NCBI GenBank assembly: GCA_947479905.1
Contig: CANKBJ010000001.1
Span: 87,152 to 151,151 of the forward strand
Direction: 5' to 3'
Source: Bradyrhizobiaceae bacterium
GTDB lineage: Bacteria > Pseudomonadota > Alphaproteobacteria > Rhizobiales > Xanthobacteraceae
Length of the DNA stretch: 64,000 bases
Positions 17,608-26,030 of the stretch are shown here, one piece after another. Made by a program: the position numbers and the translations under genes. The notes below the pieces were generated by a model. That model worked only from the letters and a program-made list of their open reading frames with translations, was not told the DNA's origin and searched no databases. Numbering within the stretch: position 1 is the first letter of the stretch; each line of letters opens with the position of its first letter.

Positions 17608-18402
17608 ATGGACGAGACCCCCATCCTCGTCGACAAACGCGCAGGCTATTACGCGGTCACATTGAATCGGCCGGACCGCCTCAATTCGTTTACCGAGGCC
17701 ATGCACCGCGCCTTGATGGCGGCGTTGACGCAGGCCGAGGCCGACCCGGATTGCCGCGCGTTGCTGCTCACCGGCGCTGGGCGCGGCTTCTGCGCCGGAC
17801 AGGATCTCGGCGACCGGCTGGCGAGCGGCGACACGAAGCCCGATCTCGGCGCCACCATCGGCACTTTCTACAATCCGCTGGTTCATAAGTTGCGCGCGCT
17901 TCCGTTTCCGGTGGTCGTGGCGGTCAATGGCGTCGCCGCCGGCGCCGGCGCCAACATCGCGCTCGCCTGCGACATCGTGCTGGCCGGCAGAAGCGCCAAA
18001 TTCGTCCAGGCCTTCGCCAAGATCGGCCTCGTACCGGATTCCGGCGGCACCTGGTTCCTGCCGCGCCTGGTCGGCGCGGCGCGGGCGCGGGCGCTGTCGC
18101 TCTTGGCCGAACCCTTGCCGGCCGAGACGGCGGAGCAATGGGGCCTGATCTGGAAGGCGGTCGACGACGACAAGCTTTTGCCCGAGGCGGAAAAGATGTG
18201 CGCGCAATTCGCCACCGGCCCGACCTTCGGCCTGGCGCTGATCAAGCGCGCGCTCGATGCCTCCGAGAGCAACGATCTCGGCACGCAGCTTGAGCTCGAG
18301 CGCGATCTGCAACGCAAGGCCGGCTTCTCGCCGGATTACGCCGAGGGCGTGCGGGCTTTCATGGACAAGCGGGCGCCGGTCTTCACCGGCAAGGGGGACT
18401 AA
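17608..18402 (+). CDS. paaG: 1,2-epoxyphenylacetyl-CoA isomerase PaaG (crotonase family)
   Basis: A 264-residue crotonase protein. GRGFCAGQDLGDR forms the CoA/oxyanion loop, AAGAGANIALACDIV the second oxyanion strand, and KIGLVPDSGGTWFLPRLVG carries the Asp typical of PaaG in place of the hydratase glutamate. PaaG converts 1,2-epoxyphenylacetyl-CoA to 2-oxepin-2(3H)-ylideneacetyl-CoA and later isomerises 3,4-dehydroadipyl-CoA. It is the first gene of the plus-strand paaGIK-tetR operon, preceded by GGGAGGAC at a suitable distance from the ATG. Confidence 0.92.
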   Translation: MDETPILVDKRAGYYAVTLNRPDRLNSFTEAMHRALMAALTQAEADPDCRALLLTGAGRGFCAGQDLGDRLASGDTKPDLGATIGTFYNPLVHKLRALPFPVVVAVNGVAAGAGANIALACDIVLAGRSAKFVQAFAKIGLVPDSGGTWFLPRLVGAARARALSLLAEPLPAETAEQWGLIWKAVDDDKLLPEAEKMCAQFATGPTFGLALIKRALDASESNDLGTQLELERDLQRKAGFSPDYAEGVRAFMDKRAPVFTGKGD

Positions 18403-18840
18403 GTGACCGCCGACGAATTGGCACAGGCCTGCGCCCAGGCGATGTGGGCGGACGACGAGGCCAGCCGCGGGCTCGGCATCGAACTGATCTCGGTCGGGCC
18501 CGGCCGCTCGGAGGTCGCGCTGACCGTGGCCAAGCGCCACGTCAACGGTCATAACATCTGTCACGGCGGTTTTATCTTTACGTTGTCGGATTCCGCCTTC
18601 GCCTTTGCCTGCAACACCTATAACCAGCGGACCGTCGCTCAGCACTGCGCCATCACCTTTCTGGTCGCCGGCAAATTGGGCGACCGCCTGACCGCGCGCG
18701 CCGCCGAGCGCCACCGCGCCGGCCGTTCCGGCATCTACGACATCACGGTCACGCGGCAAGACGGCACTGTGATCGCCGAATTCCGCGGTCATTCGCGCAC
18801 CATCGAAGGCGAACTCGTGCCGGGTCTTAAGGCCGGCTGA
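18403..18840 (+). CDS. paaI: Hydroxyphenylacetyl-CoA thioesterase PaaI (hotdog fold)
   Basis: A 145-residue hotdog thioesterase. The segment GHNICHGGFIFTLSDSAFAFACNTYN contains the HGG and Asp that form the catalytic site in PaaI. It starts with GTG directly after the TAA of paaG (no spacer), so it is translationally coupled. PaaI hydrolyses dead-end ring-hydroxylated phenylacetyl-CoA or excess aryl-CoA, freeing CoA when the pathway stalls. Length and motif agree with the tetrameric family. Confidence 0.92.
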   Translation: MTADELAQACAQAMWADDEASRGLGIELISVGPGRSEVALTVAKRHVNGHNICHGGFIFTLSDSAFAFACNTYNQRTVAQHCAITFLVAGKLGDRLTARAAERHRAGRSGIYDITVTRQDGTVIAEFRGHSRTIEGELVPGLKAG

Positions 18841-18857
18841 GCGGGGAGGAGGCAAAG

Positions 18858-20168
18858 ATGCTCGACAAGTCCTACCGGCCCTACGGCCTCGAACCCATCG
18901 AGACGGCGTCGCGCGACGAGATCGCCGCGTTGCAGACCCAGCGCTTGAAATGGTCGCTCACGCACGCCTATGACAATGTCGCCGCCTATCGCCGCAAGTT
19001 CGACGAGGCCGGCGTGCATCCGGACGACTTCAGGACATTGAGCGATCTCGCCCGGTTTCCGTTCGCCACCAAGCAGGACCTGCGCGATAACTATCCGTTC
19101 GGCATGTTCGCGGTGCCGCAGGAGAAAGTCGCGCGCATTCATTCCTCGTCCGGGACGACCGGCAAGCCGACCGTGGTCGGTTACACGCAAAAGGACATCG
19201 ATATCTGGGCCGACATGATGGCGCGCTCGATCCGCGCCTCCGGCGGCCGCCCGGGCATGAAGGTGCATATTTCCTACGGCTACGGCCTGTTTACTGGCGG
19301 TCTGGGCGCGCACTACGGCGCCGAGCGGCTCGGCTGCACCGTCATCCCGGTGTCGGGGGGCATGACCGAGCGTCAGGTTTCTCTCATCACCGATTTCAAG
19401 CCCGACATCATCATGGTGACGCCGTCCTACATGCTGGCAATCCTCGATGAGTTCCGCGCCAAGCAGATCGACCCGCGCGATAGTTCTCTCAAGATCGGCA
19501 TTTTCGGCGCCGAGCCATGGACCAATTCAATGCGCGCCGAAATCGAGAAAGCCTTCGACATGGATGCGGTCGACATTTATGGCCTATCGGAAGTGATGGG
19601 GCCGGGCGTCGCCAATGAATGCGTCGAGACCAAGGACGGGCTGCACATCTGGGAAGATCATTTTTATCCGGAGGTGATCGATCCTGAAACCGGCAAGGTG
19701 CTGCCCGACGGCGAGCGCGGCGAACTGGTGTTCACTTCGCTGAGCAAGGAAGCGATGCCGGTGATCCGATATCGCACCCGCGATCTGACGCGGCTTCTGC
19801 CGGGTACCGCGCGCAGCATGCGGCGGATGGAGAAGGTCACCGGCCGTTCCGACGACATGATGATCGTACGCGGCGTCAACGTGTTCCCGACGCAGATCGA
19901 GGAGCAGCTCCTGCGTTGCGACGGCTTGAGCCCGCATTTCCTGATCGAGCTTGACCGCGAGCAGCGGCTCGACGTCGTGCGCCTGCATGTCGAAGCGCGC
20001 GCCGACCATGCCGATGAGGCTTCGCGTGCCGCGCAGGCCGCGCTGCTCGCGGCCCATATCCGTAATGTCGTCGGCATCGGCGTCGACGTTGTGGTCGCCG
20101 ATCCGGGCGGCATCGAGCGATCGATGGGTAAAGCCCGCCGCATCATCGACAATCGGCCGAAGGCGTAG
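18858..20168 (+). CDS. paaK: Phenylacetate-CoA ligase PaaK
   Basis: A 436-residue AMP-forming ligase: P-loop HSSSGTTGKPTVVGYT (residues about 95-110), YGLSEVMGPGVANEC with the adenine-binding Tyr/Glu, and the C-terminal hinge region GRSDDMMIVRGVNVFPTQIE. Length is typical. It activates phenylacetate to phenylacetyl-CoA, the entry step of the pathway, and would work on acid delivered by the co-regulated Liv-type importer. A GGGGAGGAGG ribosome site lies 8 nt before the start. Third gene of the paaGIK operon. Confidence 0.95.
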   Translation: MLDKSYRPYGLEPIETASRDEIAALQTQRLKWSLTHAYDNVAAYRRKFDEAGVHPDDFRTLSDLARFPFATKQDLRDNYPFGMFAVPQEKVARIHSSSGTTGKPTVVGYTQKDIDIWADMMARSIRASGGRPGMKVHISYGYGLFTGGLGAHYGAERLGCTVIPVSGGMTERQVSLITDFKPDIIMVTPSYMLAILDEFRAKQIDPRDSSLKIGIFGAEPWTNSMRAEIEKAFDMDAVDIYGLSEVMGPGVANECVETKDGLHIWEDHFYPEVIDPETGKVLPDGERGELVFTSLSKEAMPVIRYRTRDLTRLLPGTARSMRRMEKVTGRSDDMMIVRGVNVFPTQIEEQLLRCDGLSPHFLIELDREQRLDVVRLHVEARADHADEASRAAQAALLAAHIRNVVGIGVDVVVADPGGIERSMGKARRIIDNRPKA

Positions 20169-20174
20169 CAAAAA

Positions 20175-20798
20175 ATGGCGCGTCCTCGCTCGGCGGATTA
20201 TGACGGCAAACGGCAGGCGATCCTCGATCGCTCAGCTGCGGTCTTCGCCAAACATGGTTACGATCGCGCCTCAATGGCGCAGGTCGCCAGGGCCTGCAAA
20301 GTCTCCAAGGCGCTGCTCTACCATTATTACGTCAACAAGGCGGAGCTGCTGTTCGATATACTGCAAGCTCATTTGCAGGAATTGCTCGACGCGGTCGCCG
20401 CGGTCAGCCGCACCTTGCCACCCCGCCAACGGCTGCGTGCTTTGGTCGGCGCGCTGCTTGAGGTCTATCGCGACGCCGACGACGAGCACAAAATTCAGCT
20501 CAACGAACTAAGCAAGCTACCAACCAAGCGCAAGAATCTGTTGACCGACATGGAGCGCGACCTGGTGCGCGAATTCGCCGACGCGATCGCCGCGGTCAAT
20601 CCAGCCATCGGCGCCGACAAAGTGCTGCTCAAGCCGGTGACCATGTCGCTGTTCGGCATGATCAATTGGCAGTTCATGTGGTTTCGCGACGGCAAGCCGC
20701 TGACGCGCGAAGATTACGCCGATCTGGTCACCACTTTATTGGTCGAAGGCGCCGCGGCGCTGACGCCGGCGTCGGTCAAGCGCGCGGTTAGCCGCTAG
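20175..20798 (+). CDS. paaR: TetR-family regulator of the phenylacetate cluster (PaaR-type)
   Basis: A 207-residue TetR protein: the helix-turn-helix is in residues about 10-56 (KRQAILDRSAAVFAKHGYDR, then SMAQVARACKVSKALLYHYY), and the C-terminal half is a helical ligand domain. It begins 6 bp after paaK, so it is autoregulated with the operon. By analogy with PaaR proteins it should respond to phenylacetyl-CoA. The 12-bp palindrome in front of paaG is the best candidate site. Its stop overlaps the convergent paaE stop by four bases. The symbol is given by context, not by sequence alone. Confidence 0.8.
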   Translation: MARPRSADYDGKRQAILDRSAAVFAKHGYDRASMAQVARACKVSKALLYHYYVNKAELLFDILQAHLQELLDAVAAVSRTLPPRQRLRALVGALLEVYRDADDEHKIQLNELSKLPTKRKNLLTDMERDLVREFADAIAAVNPAIGADKVLLKPVTMSLFGMINWQFMWFRDGKPLTREDYADLVTTLLVEGAAALTPASVKRAVSR

Positions 20799-21865
20799 AC
20801 TTGGTCGTAGTCGAGTACGACGTTCGGCGTCACCGGATGCGCCTGGCAGGTCAGCACGTAGCCGGCTTCCAACTCCCACGGCTCCAGCGAATAATTGGTG
20901 TCCATACGCACTTCGCCTTGCGTCACTTTTGCACGACACGTGCAACACATGCCCCCCCGACATGAATAGGGCATGTCCAGACCGGCGCGCAGTCCCGCAT
21001 CGACGATGGTCTCGCCGGAACGCACCGGAATCGCGTGCCGGGCGCCGTTGAGCATGATTTCGGCTGTCGAGTCGCGCCCATCCGCGGCCGTGCCGACCGC
21101 CGCGCGTGTCTCGATCGGCAGTCCGTCGGTCGAGAAGTATTCAACATGAATGTGTCCCGGTGGGACGCCAACTTGGCTCAGCGCCGTCTTGCCGCTCTCG
21201 ACTAGCCCGCCCGGCCCGCACAGGAAAGCGTGGTCGATTGAGCCCTGCGGCAGCGTGCCCAGCAGCGCCGATATCTTGGCGGTATCGATGCGGCCGTCGA
21301 GCAAGGCGATTTCCTGCGGTTCGCGCGACAGGACGTGATGGATCGCTAAACGGGACAAGAACCGGTCCTTCAGATCTTCGAGCGCCTCGCGGAAGATGAT
21401 GCTCTGCGTGGTGCGGTTGCCGTAGATCAGGACGACGCGGCTCATTTTCTCGTGTGTCAGAATGGTGCGCAGCATCGACATCAAAGGCGTAATGCCGGAG
21501 CCGGCGGCGATCGCCACATAAGTCCGCGCCGCGTCCGGATCGAGCGCGACGCCGAAGCGGCCCTGCGGCGTCATCACGTCGATCTCGTCACCGGCCGTGA
21601 TCGAACTGTTCGCGAGCGTCGAGAATACGCCGCCATCGACCTTCTTCACCGCGACGCGCAGTTCGCCGTCATCCGGCGCAACGCAGATCGAGTAGGATCG
21701 CCGCACCTCGGCGCCGTCGATCTTCGTGCGCATGGTGACGTGCTGGCCCGGCGTGAAGCGATAGGCCTCGGCCAGTTCGCGCGGCACCGCGAAAGCGATC
21801 GACACCGCGTCTGGCGTTTCGCGCCGCACATCGGCAATCTTCAGGCGGTGGAATTCGACGGCCAT
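20795..21865 (-). CDS. paaE: 1,2-phenylacetyl-CoA epoxidase reductase subunit PaaE
   Basis: A 356-residue flavo-iron-sulfur reductase: FAD site RRSYSICVAP, NAD(P)H-binding GSGITPLMSMLRTIL, and a plant-type [2Fe-2S] domain at the C-terminus with CRGGMCCTC and a fourth Cys in LTCQAHP. It passes electrons from NADPH to the di-iron PaaA/PaaC oxygenase. It is the last gene of paaABCDE, 7 bp behind paaD, and converges on the TetR gene with a 4-bp overlap of coding ends, leaving no room for a conventional terminator. Confidence 0.95.
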   Translation of the reverse strand: MAVEFHRLKIADVRRETPDAVSIAFAVPRELAEAYRFTPGQHVTMRTKIDGAEVRRSYSICVAPDDGELRVAVKKVDGGVFSTLANSSITAGDEIDVMTPQGRFGVALDPDAARTYVAIAAGSGITPLMSMLRTILTHEKMSRVVLIYGNRTTQSIIFREALEDLKDRFLSRLAIHHVLSREPQEIALLDGRIDTAKISALLGTLPQGSIDHAFLCGPGGLVESGKTALSQVGVPPGHIHVEYFSTDGLPIETRAAVGTAADGRDSTAEIMLNGARHAIPVRSGETIVDAGLRAGLDMPYSCRGGMCCTCRAKVTQGEVRMDTNYSLEPWELEAGYVLTCQAHPVTPNVVLDYDQV

Positions 21866-21872
21866 AGCGTCC

Positions 21873-22382
21873 TCAGATGCATTTGAAATAGTCGAACGGC
21901 TCGGCGCAGGCCTTGCAACGCCACAGCGCCTTGCAGGCGGTCGAACCGAATTCGGAGATACGTGTCGTGTCGGCCGAGCCGCAATGCGGGCAGGCGACCT
22001 TGTCCTCGCCGAACAGAGCGCGGCGCCCAGCCTTCGCCGCCGGCGGCGCGATGCCGTATTCGCGCAGCTTCGCCTTGCCGGCCTCGGTCATCCAGTCGGT
22101 GGTCCAGGCCGGCGACAGCACGGTGGTGACCTTGGGCCTGGCGAAGCCGGCATTCTCGAGCGCGACTTCGATCTCGAGCGCGATCATGTTCATCGCCGGG
22201 CAGCCGGAATAGGTCGGCGTGATGATCGCCTCGACGACGCCGTTCTCGATCCTGATGTCGCGCAGCACGCCGAGATCGGCGATACCGAGCACCGGAATTT
22301 CCGGATCGCAGACGCTCGCCGCCGCGGCCCAGGCGCGCTCGCGCAGCGTCGGATCGGCGGAGGTGGTCGCCATCGCGCTCAC
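21873..22382 (-). CDS. paaD: 1,2-phenylacetyl-CoA epoxidase subunit PaaD
   Basis: A 169-residue protein: N-terminal MIP18/SufT-like domain (VCDPEIPVLGIADLGVLRDI, TYSGCPAMNMIALEIE) and a C-terminal zinc-ribbon-like tail with paired cysteines (ACPHCG and RCKACAEPF). PaaD is needed for epoxidase activity, probably in iron-sulfur or metal maturation. The start overlaps the paaC stop side by four bases (22379-22382), in the fixed order paaA-B-C-D-E. Confidence 0.95.
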   Translation of the reverse strand: MSAMATTSADPTLRERAWAAAASVCDPEIPVLGIADLGVLRDIRIENGVVEAIITPTYSGCPAMNMIALEIEVALENAGFARPKVTTVLSPAWTTDWMTEAGKAKLREYGIAPPAAKAGRRALFGEDKVACPHCGSADTTRISEFGSTACKALWRCKACAEPFDYFKCI

Positions 22383-23134
22383 CAGGTGGCGCCCGGATAG
22401 GCGCGCTGCAGGAACTGCAATTCGGACAGAATGTGGCCGAGATGCTCGCTGTGATGGCCGATACGGCCGCCGCTCTGCATATAGCCGTCGCGCGGGCGCT
22501 CAAGTGTCGCCTCGCTCAGTACGTGATCGAGCGTCTTGTCCCAGGTCGCGCGCAGCGATGCCGCATCGATGGCGACGCCGGCTTCGATCAGAGCGGGCTC
22601 GACCTGATCGGTTTCGAACATCTCGGCGGTGTAGGGCCACAGTTCATCCAGCGATTCCTGCGCGCGCCGATGGCTTTCCTCGGTGCCGTCGCCGAGCCGG
22701 ATGATCCACTCGGCGCTGTGGCGCAGATGGTAAGCCATTTCCTTCACCGACTTGGCGGCGATGGCGGCGAGCATGGCGTCCTTGGAGCGCGCCAGTGCCT
22801 CGAAATAGGGATGCGCAAAGGCGGCATACAAGAGCTGCCGCAGCATGGTCGCGGCGAAGTCGCCGTTCGGCTGTTCGACCAGCAGGATGTTGCGATATTC
22901 AGGAGCGTCGCGCAGATAGGCGAGCGCGTCCTCGTCGCGGCCTTTGCCCTCGATCTCGCCGGCATAGCTGTACAGCGAGCGCGCCTGGCCGATCAGGTCG
23001 AGACCCATATTGCCGAAGGCCAAGTCTTCTTCGATCACCGGCGAATGCCCGACCCATTCGGACAGCCGATGGCCGAGCACCAGCGCGGTGTCGGCCAGCC
23101 GCAGCGTGTATTGGAGAAGGGGTGTGTCGGTCAT
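22379..23134 (-). CDS. paaC: 1,2-phenylacetyl-CoA epoxidase structural subunit PaaC
   Basis: A 251-residue ferritin-like protein. The start is the ATG at 23134 (MTDTPLLQYTLRLAD); the longer open frame upstream overlaps paaB and is not used. Segments LGHRLSEWVGHSPVIEED and EMAYHLRHSAEWIIRLGDGT match PaaC, the non-catalytic partner that pairs with PaaA and has lost the di-iron site. Starts 2 bp after paaB. Confidence 0.95.
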   Translation of the reverse strand: MTDTPLLQYTLRLADTALVLGHRLSEWVGHSPVIEEDLAFGNMGLDLIGQARSLYSYAGEIEGKGRDEDALAYLRDAPEYRNILLVEQPNGDFAATMLRQLLYAAFAHPYFEALARSKDAMLAAIAAKSVKEMAYHLRHSAEWIIRLGDGTEESHRRAQESLDELWPYTAEMFETDQVEPALIEAGVAIDAASLRATWDKTLDHVLSEATLERPRDGYMQSGGRIGHHSEHLGHILSELQFLQRAYPGATW

Positions 23135-23136
23135 GG

Positions 23137-23424
23137 TCACATATGCCCGACTTCGTCCGGGATTTCGTAGAACGTCGGATGCCGGTAGATCTTCGAGGCG
23201 GTCGGCTCGAACATCATATCCTTGTCCGCCGGATCGGAAGCGGTGATCGACGCCGATGGCACCACCCACACCGACAGGCCTTCGCCGCGCCGGGTATAGG
23301 TGTCGCGCGCGGCGTGCAGCGCCATCGTGGCGTCGACGGCATGTACGCTGCCGACATGGCGATGCGCCAGACCGTTGCGCGTGCGGATGAAGACTTCCCA
23401 CAAAGGCCAGCTCTGGTCGCTCAT
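23137..23424 (-). CDS. paaB: 1,2-phenylacetyl-CoA epoxidase subunit PaaB
   Basis: A 95-residue small subunit with WPLWEVFIRTRNGLAHRHVG at the N-terminus and the conserved ASDPADKDMMFEPTASKIYR stretch near the end. PaaB bridges PaaA-PaaC heterodimers in the epoxidase complex. An AAAAAGGGATC ribosome site precedes the ATG; 39 bp separate it from paaA. Confidence 0.95.
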   Translation of the reverse strand: MSDQSWPLWEVFIRTRNGLAHRHVGSVHAVDATMALHAARDTYTRRGEGLSVWVVPSASITASDPADKDMMFEPTASKIYRHPTFYEIPDEVGHM

Positions 23425-23463
23425 GGCGTGATCCCTTTTTAGCGTGTGCCTTTTCAGGCCATT

Positions 23464-24465
23464 CTATTCGGCCGCGATCGGCATGGCGGCGGCACGTTGT
23501 TGCCGTTTTCGGGCGTAGGCGTTCGCCGCTTCGCGCACCCAGGCATTGTCGGCGTGCTTGGCGCGCATCTGCTTCATGCGCTGCCGGTTGCACGGGCCAT
23601 CGCCGGCAACGACGCGCTTGAATTCGGTCCAGTCGATATCGCCGTAATTCCAGTGCTGCGTGCCCGCGTCGAACTTCAATGCCGGGTCGGGAAACGTCAG
23701 GTCGAGGAACTGGCCCTGCGGCACGGTGGCGTCGATGAATTTCTGTCGCAGTTCGTCATTGGTGAAACGTTTGATCTTCCAGCGCATGGCGCTTTCGGTG
23801 TGCAGGCTGTCCTTGTCGGGCGGGCCGAACATCATCAGCACCGGCCACCACCAGCGGTTCAGAGCTTCCTGCGCCATCTGCTTCTGCGCCGGCGTGCCTT
23901 TGCACAGCGCGATCATGATCTCGTAGCCCTGGCGCTGATGGAAGCTTTCTTCCTTGCAGATGCGCACCATGGCGCGCGCATAAGGCCCGTAGCTGCAACG
24001 GCACAGCGGAATCTGGTTCATGATCGCCGCGCCGTCGACCAGCCAGCCGACGATGCCGATGTCGGCCCAGGTCAATGTCGGATAATTGAAGATCGACGAA
24101 TATTTGGCGGCGCCGGAGAGCAACTGCTCTTCCATCTGCTCGCGCGAAGTGCCGAGCGTCTCGGCGGCGGCGTAGAGATAGGCGCCATGGCCGCCTTCGT
24201 CCTGCACTTTGGCGAGCAGCGCGGCCTTGCGCTTCAGCGACGGTGCGCGCGTGATCCAGTTGCCTTCCGGCAGCATGCCGACGATTTCCGAATGTGCGTG
24301 CTGGGCGATCTGGCGCGTCAGCGTGCGCCGATAGGCCTCTGGCATCGCGTCGTTCGGCTCGATCTTTTCCTCGGCGTCGACGCGTGCCTGGAAGCGGGCG
24401 TCGGCCTGCGGATCGCTCTTGGCCGCCGGCGCTGAGTCCTGTGTGTTGAGGGCTTGCGTGTACAT
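23464..24465 (-). CDS. paaA: 1,2-phenylacetyl-CoA epoxidase catalytic subunit PaaA
   Basis: A 333-residue di-iron monooxygenase. Iron ligands are visible in [11 protein letters not shown] (ExxH) and [15 protein letters not shown] (second ExxH), with a conserved MPEAYRRTL start region and the characteristic [15 protein letters not shown]. It inserts one oxygen into phenylacetyl-CoA to give the 1,2-epoxide. First gene of paaABCDE, preceded by AAAGGAAAC and by the promoter at 24552-24581. Confidence 0.96.
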   Translation of the reverse strand: MYTQALNTQDSAPAAKSDPQADARFQARVDAEEKIEPNDAMPEAYRRTLTRQIAQHAHSEIVGMLPEGNWITRAPSLKRKAALLAKVQDEGGHGAYLYAAAETLGTSREQMEEQLLSGAAKYSSIFNYPTLTWADIGIVGWLVDGAAIMNQIPLCRCSYGPYARAMVRICKEESFHQRQGYEIMIALCKGTPAQKQMAQEALNRWWWPVLMMFGPPDKDSLHTESAMRWKIKRFTNDELRQKFIDATVPQGQFLDLTFPDPALKFDAGTQHWNYGDIDWTEFKRVVAGDGPCNRQRMKQMRAKHADNAWVREAANAYARKRQQRAAAMPIAAE

Positions 24466-24551
24466 CGACGTTTCCTTTGGACGTTTCCTCTGGACGCTTC
24501 TTAGCCGTCTCGCGACTGCCGACGCCGGACCGTGTTTTTTTGATTGGTGAA

Positions 24552-24595
24552 ATAATACGTTACAGGAATTATAATCGTCAAGTAATTTCGTAACA
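24552..24595 (-). promoter_or_regulatory. Promoter of paaABCDE with paired TGTWACG boxes
   Basis: On the minus strand TTGACG (24576-24581) and TATTAT (24552-24557), 18 nt apart, face paaA from an AT-rich patch in the 171-bp paaX-paaA gap. Two direct repeats, TGTTACGAA (starting at 24595) and TGTAACGTA (starting at 24564), are 31 bp apart, about three helix turns, one upstream of the -35 and one abutting the -10. They are good candidate sites for PaaX. Binding is inferred from position only; the palindrome found in front of paaG is absent here. Confidence 0.6.
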
Positions 24596-24636
24596 TTCGG
24601 CCCTTCCCGCCGCCCGCGGAAATGTGTAAAATCCCG

Positions 24637-25512
24637 CTATTTCGGGGCAAAACGGGCGCGGAACCCTGGCTCGGCCGCCGGAAGCGGGCCTTTTTCGTCC
24701 TGGGCATTGGCGTCGAGATAGCGCTCGGAATCCGCGACCAGTTTGCAGTAGAGCCGGCCGGCTAGTTGCCGCGCCGCCGCGCCCGGCCAGTCCGCCGGCA
24801 AAAGGGCGGCCGGTAGCCCCGGATCGCGCAGCACGACGCGCCTGAATTCGTGGATCAGCAGCACGCGCGCCACCAGCGCATCGTCGGCTGCGATGCGGCT
24901 GTGCTTGTCGAGCGCGGCATCGAGTGGCGCGAAGCGTGCGATGAAGTCGCGGTAGTGCTGCGCGATCGGCGCGAGCTTCCACGCCGCCACGGCGAGCGCG
25001 CGGGCCGTGTCGTCCGCTTCCGCGTGCAGCAGGAAAAGCCCGTCGGTCTTCGGCAGCTTCGCGGTCGGCTCGTTGAAGGCGATGAAAGTCGCCGGCGTCA
25101 GCGCGGCAAAGCCGAAGCGCTCCAGCGCCGGCCGCACTGAGGCGGCCACGCCGGGGCCGAGCAAGGCAAGGCGCAGGCGGCCGTCGAAATCAGGTTCGTC
25201 GGCAAAATAGATACGCTGCGTCGCGGCGGTGAAGCTGCCTTCCTCGCGCCGCGTCAGCCTGTAGTAGCTGTTGCGGCCGACCTTGACGCGCTTGAGCCAG
25301 CCGTCGGCGGTCAGTCGCGACATCGCGGTGCGGACATGACCGGCATCGACGCGGAACAGCGCCATGATCTCGCTGAGCGAGCCGAGCCACAGGCTGCCGC
25401 CGCGCGGCACAATGGCATCGCCGTAAAGCGTGATGATGAGCGACCATGCCCGCATCGGCCGCTTGGCGTGAAACTGGTTGAGCAGAGTGGCGACGGCGGC
25501 GGAAATCGTCAT
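24637..25512 (-). CDS. paaX: Phenylacetic acid degradation repressor PaaX
   Basis: A 291-residue protein matching PaaX: N-terminal winged helix with SLWLGSLSEIMALFRVDAGHVRTAMSR..GWLKR (residues about 40-72), middle domain WRL-like segment, and C-terminal domain with YRDFIARFAPLD and LLIHEFRRVVLRDPGLP. PaaX represses paa genes until phenylacetyl-CoA binds. The start ATG at 25512 has no strong ribosome site, so the exact N-terminus is less certain. Together with the TetR gene the cluster has two repressors, perhaps one per promoter. Confidence 0.92.
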   Translation of the reverse strand: MTISAAVATLLNQFHAKRPMRAWSLIITLYGDAIVPRGGSLWLGSLSEIMALFRVDAGHVRTAMSRLTADGWLKRVKVGRNSYYRLTRREEGSFTAATQRIYFADEPDFDGRLRLALLGPGVAASVRPALERFGFAALTPATFIAFNEPTAKLPKTDGLFLLHAEADDTARALAVAAWKLAPIAQHYRDFIARFAPLDAALDKHSRIAADDALVARVLLIHEFRRVVLRDPGLPAALLPADWPGAAARQLAGRLYCKLVADSERYLDANAQDEKGPLPAAEPGFRARFAPK

Positions 25513-26030
25513 GGCGGTGTCAAATAGCACAACGGAGCGATTGCGGGCCAGTTGCGGTTTCTTTTGATTCAAAACGGATTGGCCGATGCGAGGAAACCGG
25601 CAGCGAGGCTGAGAAGCATAACGGCATGCCGGCATGGCTTTCGCAGCACATGAGCCGTGCCTTTTCTGCCGGGGCCGGCTTAGATCCAGCTCTTTGCCGG
25701 GCTGGAAATCATCGCCAATACGCCCTAAGGAGAGGCAATCGGTCCGGACACGTCGGCTCACTCACGCCGAAATCTTCGCAATTGCCCGAAAAAATGCAGC
25801 AAAGACGCTTCTCAATCGCCCCGATGATGGAGAGGGCGTTTGAACTTAAATAATGCTTTGTTTCCATGCATATAGTTAGAGTTGCAAGGTGTTATGTTGT
25901 ACCGCTTGGTGTACTTTCTTGGGGTCATCATTGCCCGATCATGACATGGACGGGTACGATGCCCGGTCGGTGACTCAAACGTTTCCTTGATCGTTTGCTG
26001 GGTCGTCGGTATCGATATGGCCGACCACGG
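25513..26030. other. Gene-free stretch with dispersed repeat copy A (25796-25917)
   Basis: No convincing gene is seen between paaX and the pseudogene. At 25796-25836 is module 1 of a dispersed repeat (core ATCGCCCCGATGATGGAGAG) and at 25893-25917 module 2 (core TTGTACCGCTTGGTGTAC), which itself is a near-palindrome ending in GTAC on both sides. The same modules, same orientation, recur near 33.9 kb and 63.7 kb. Open frames here are short and change frame between copies, so they look non-coding. Confidence 0.65.
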
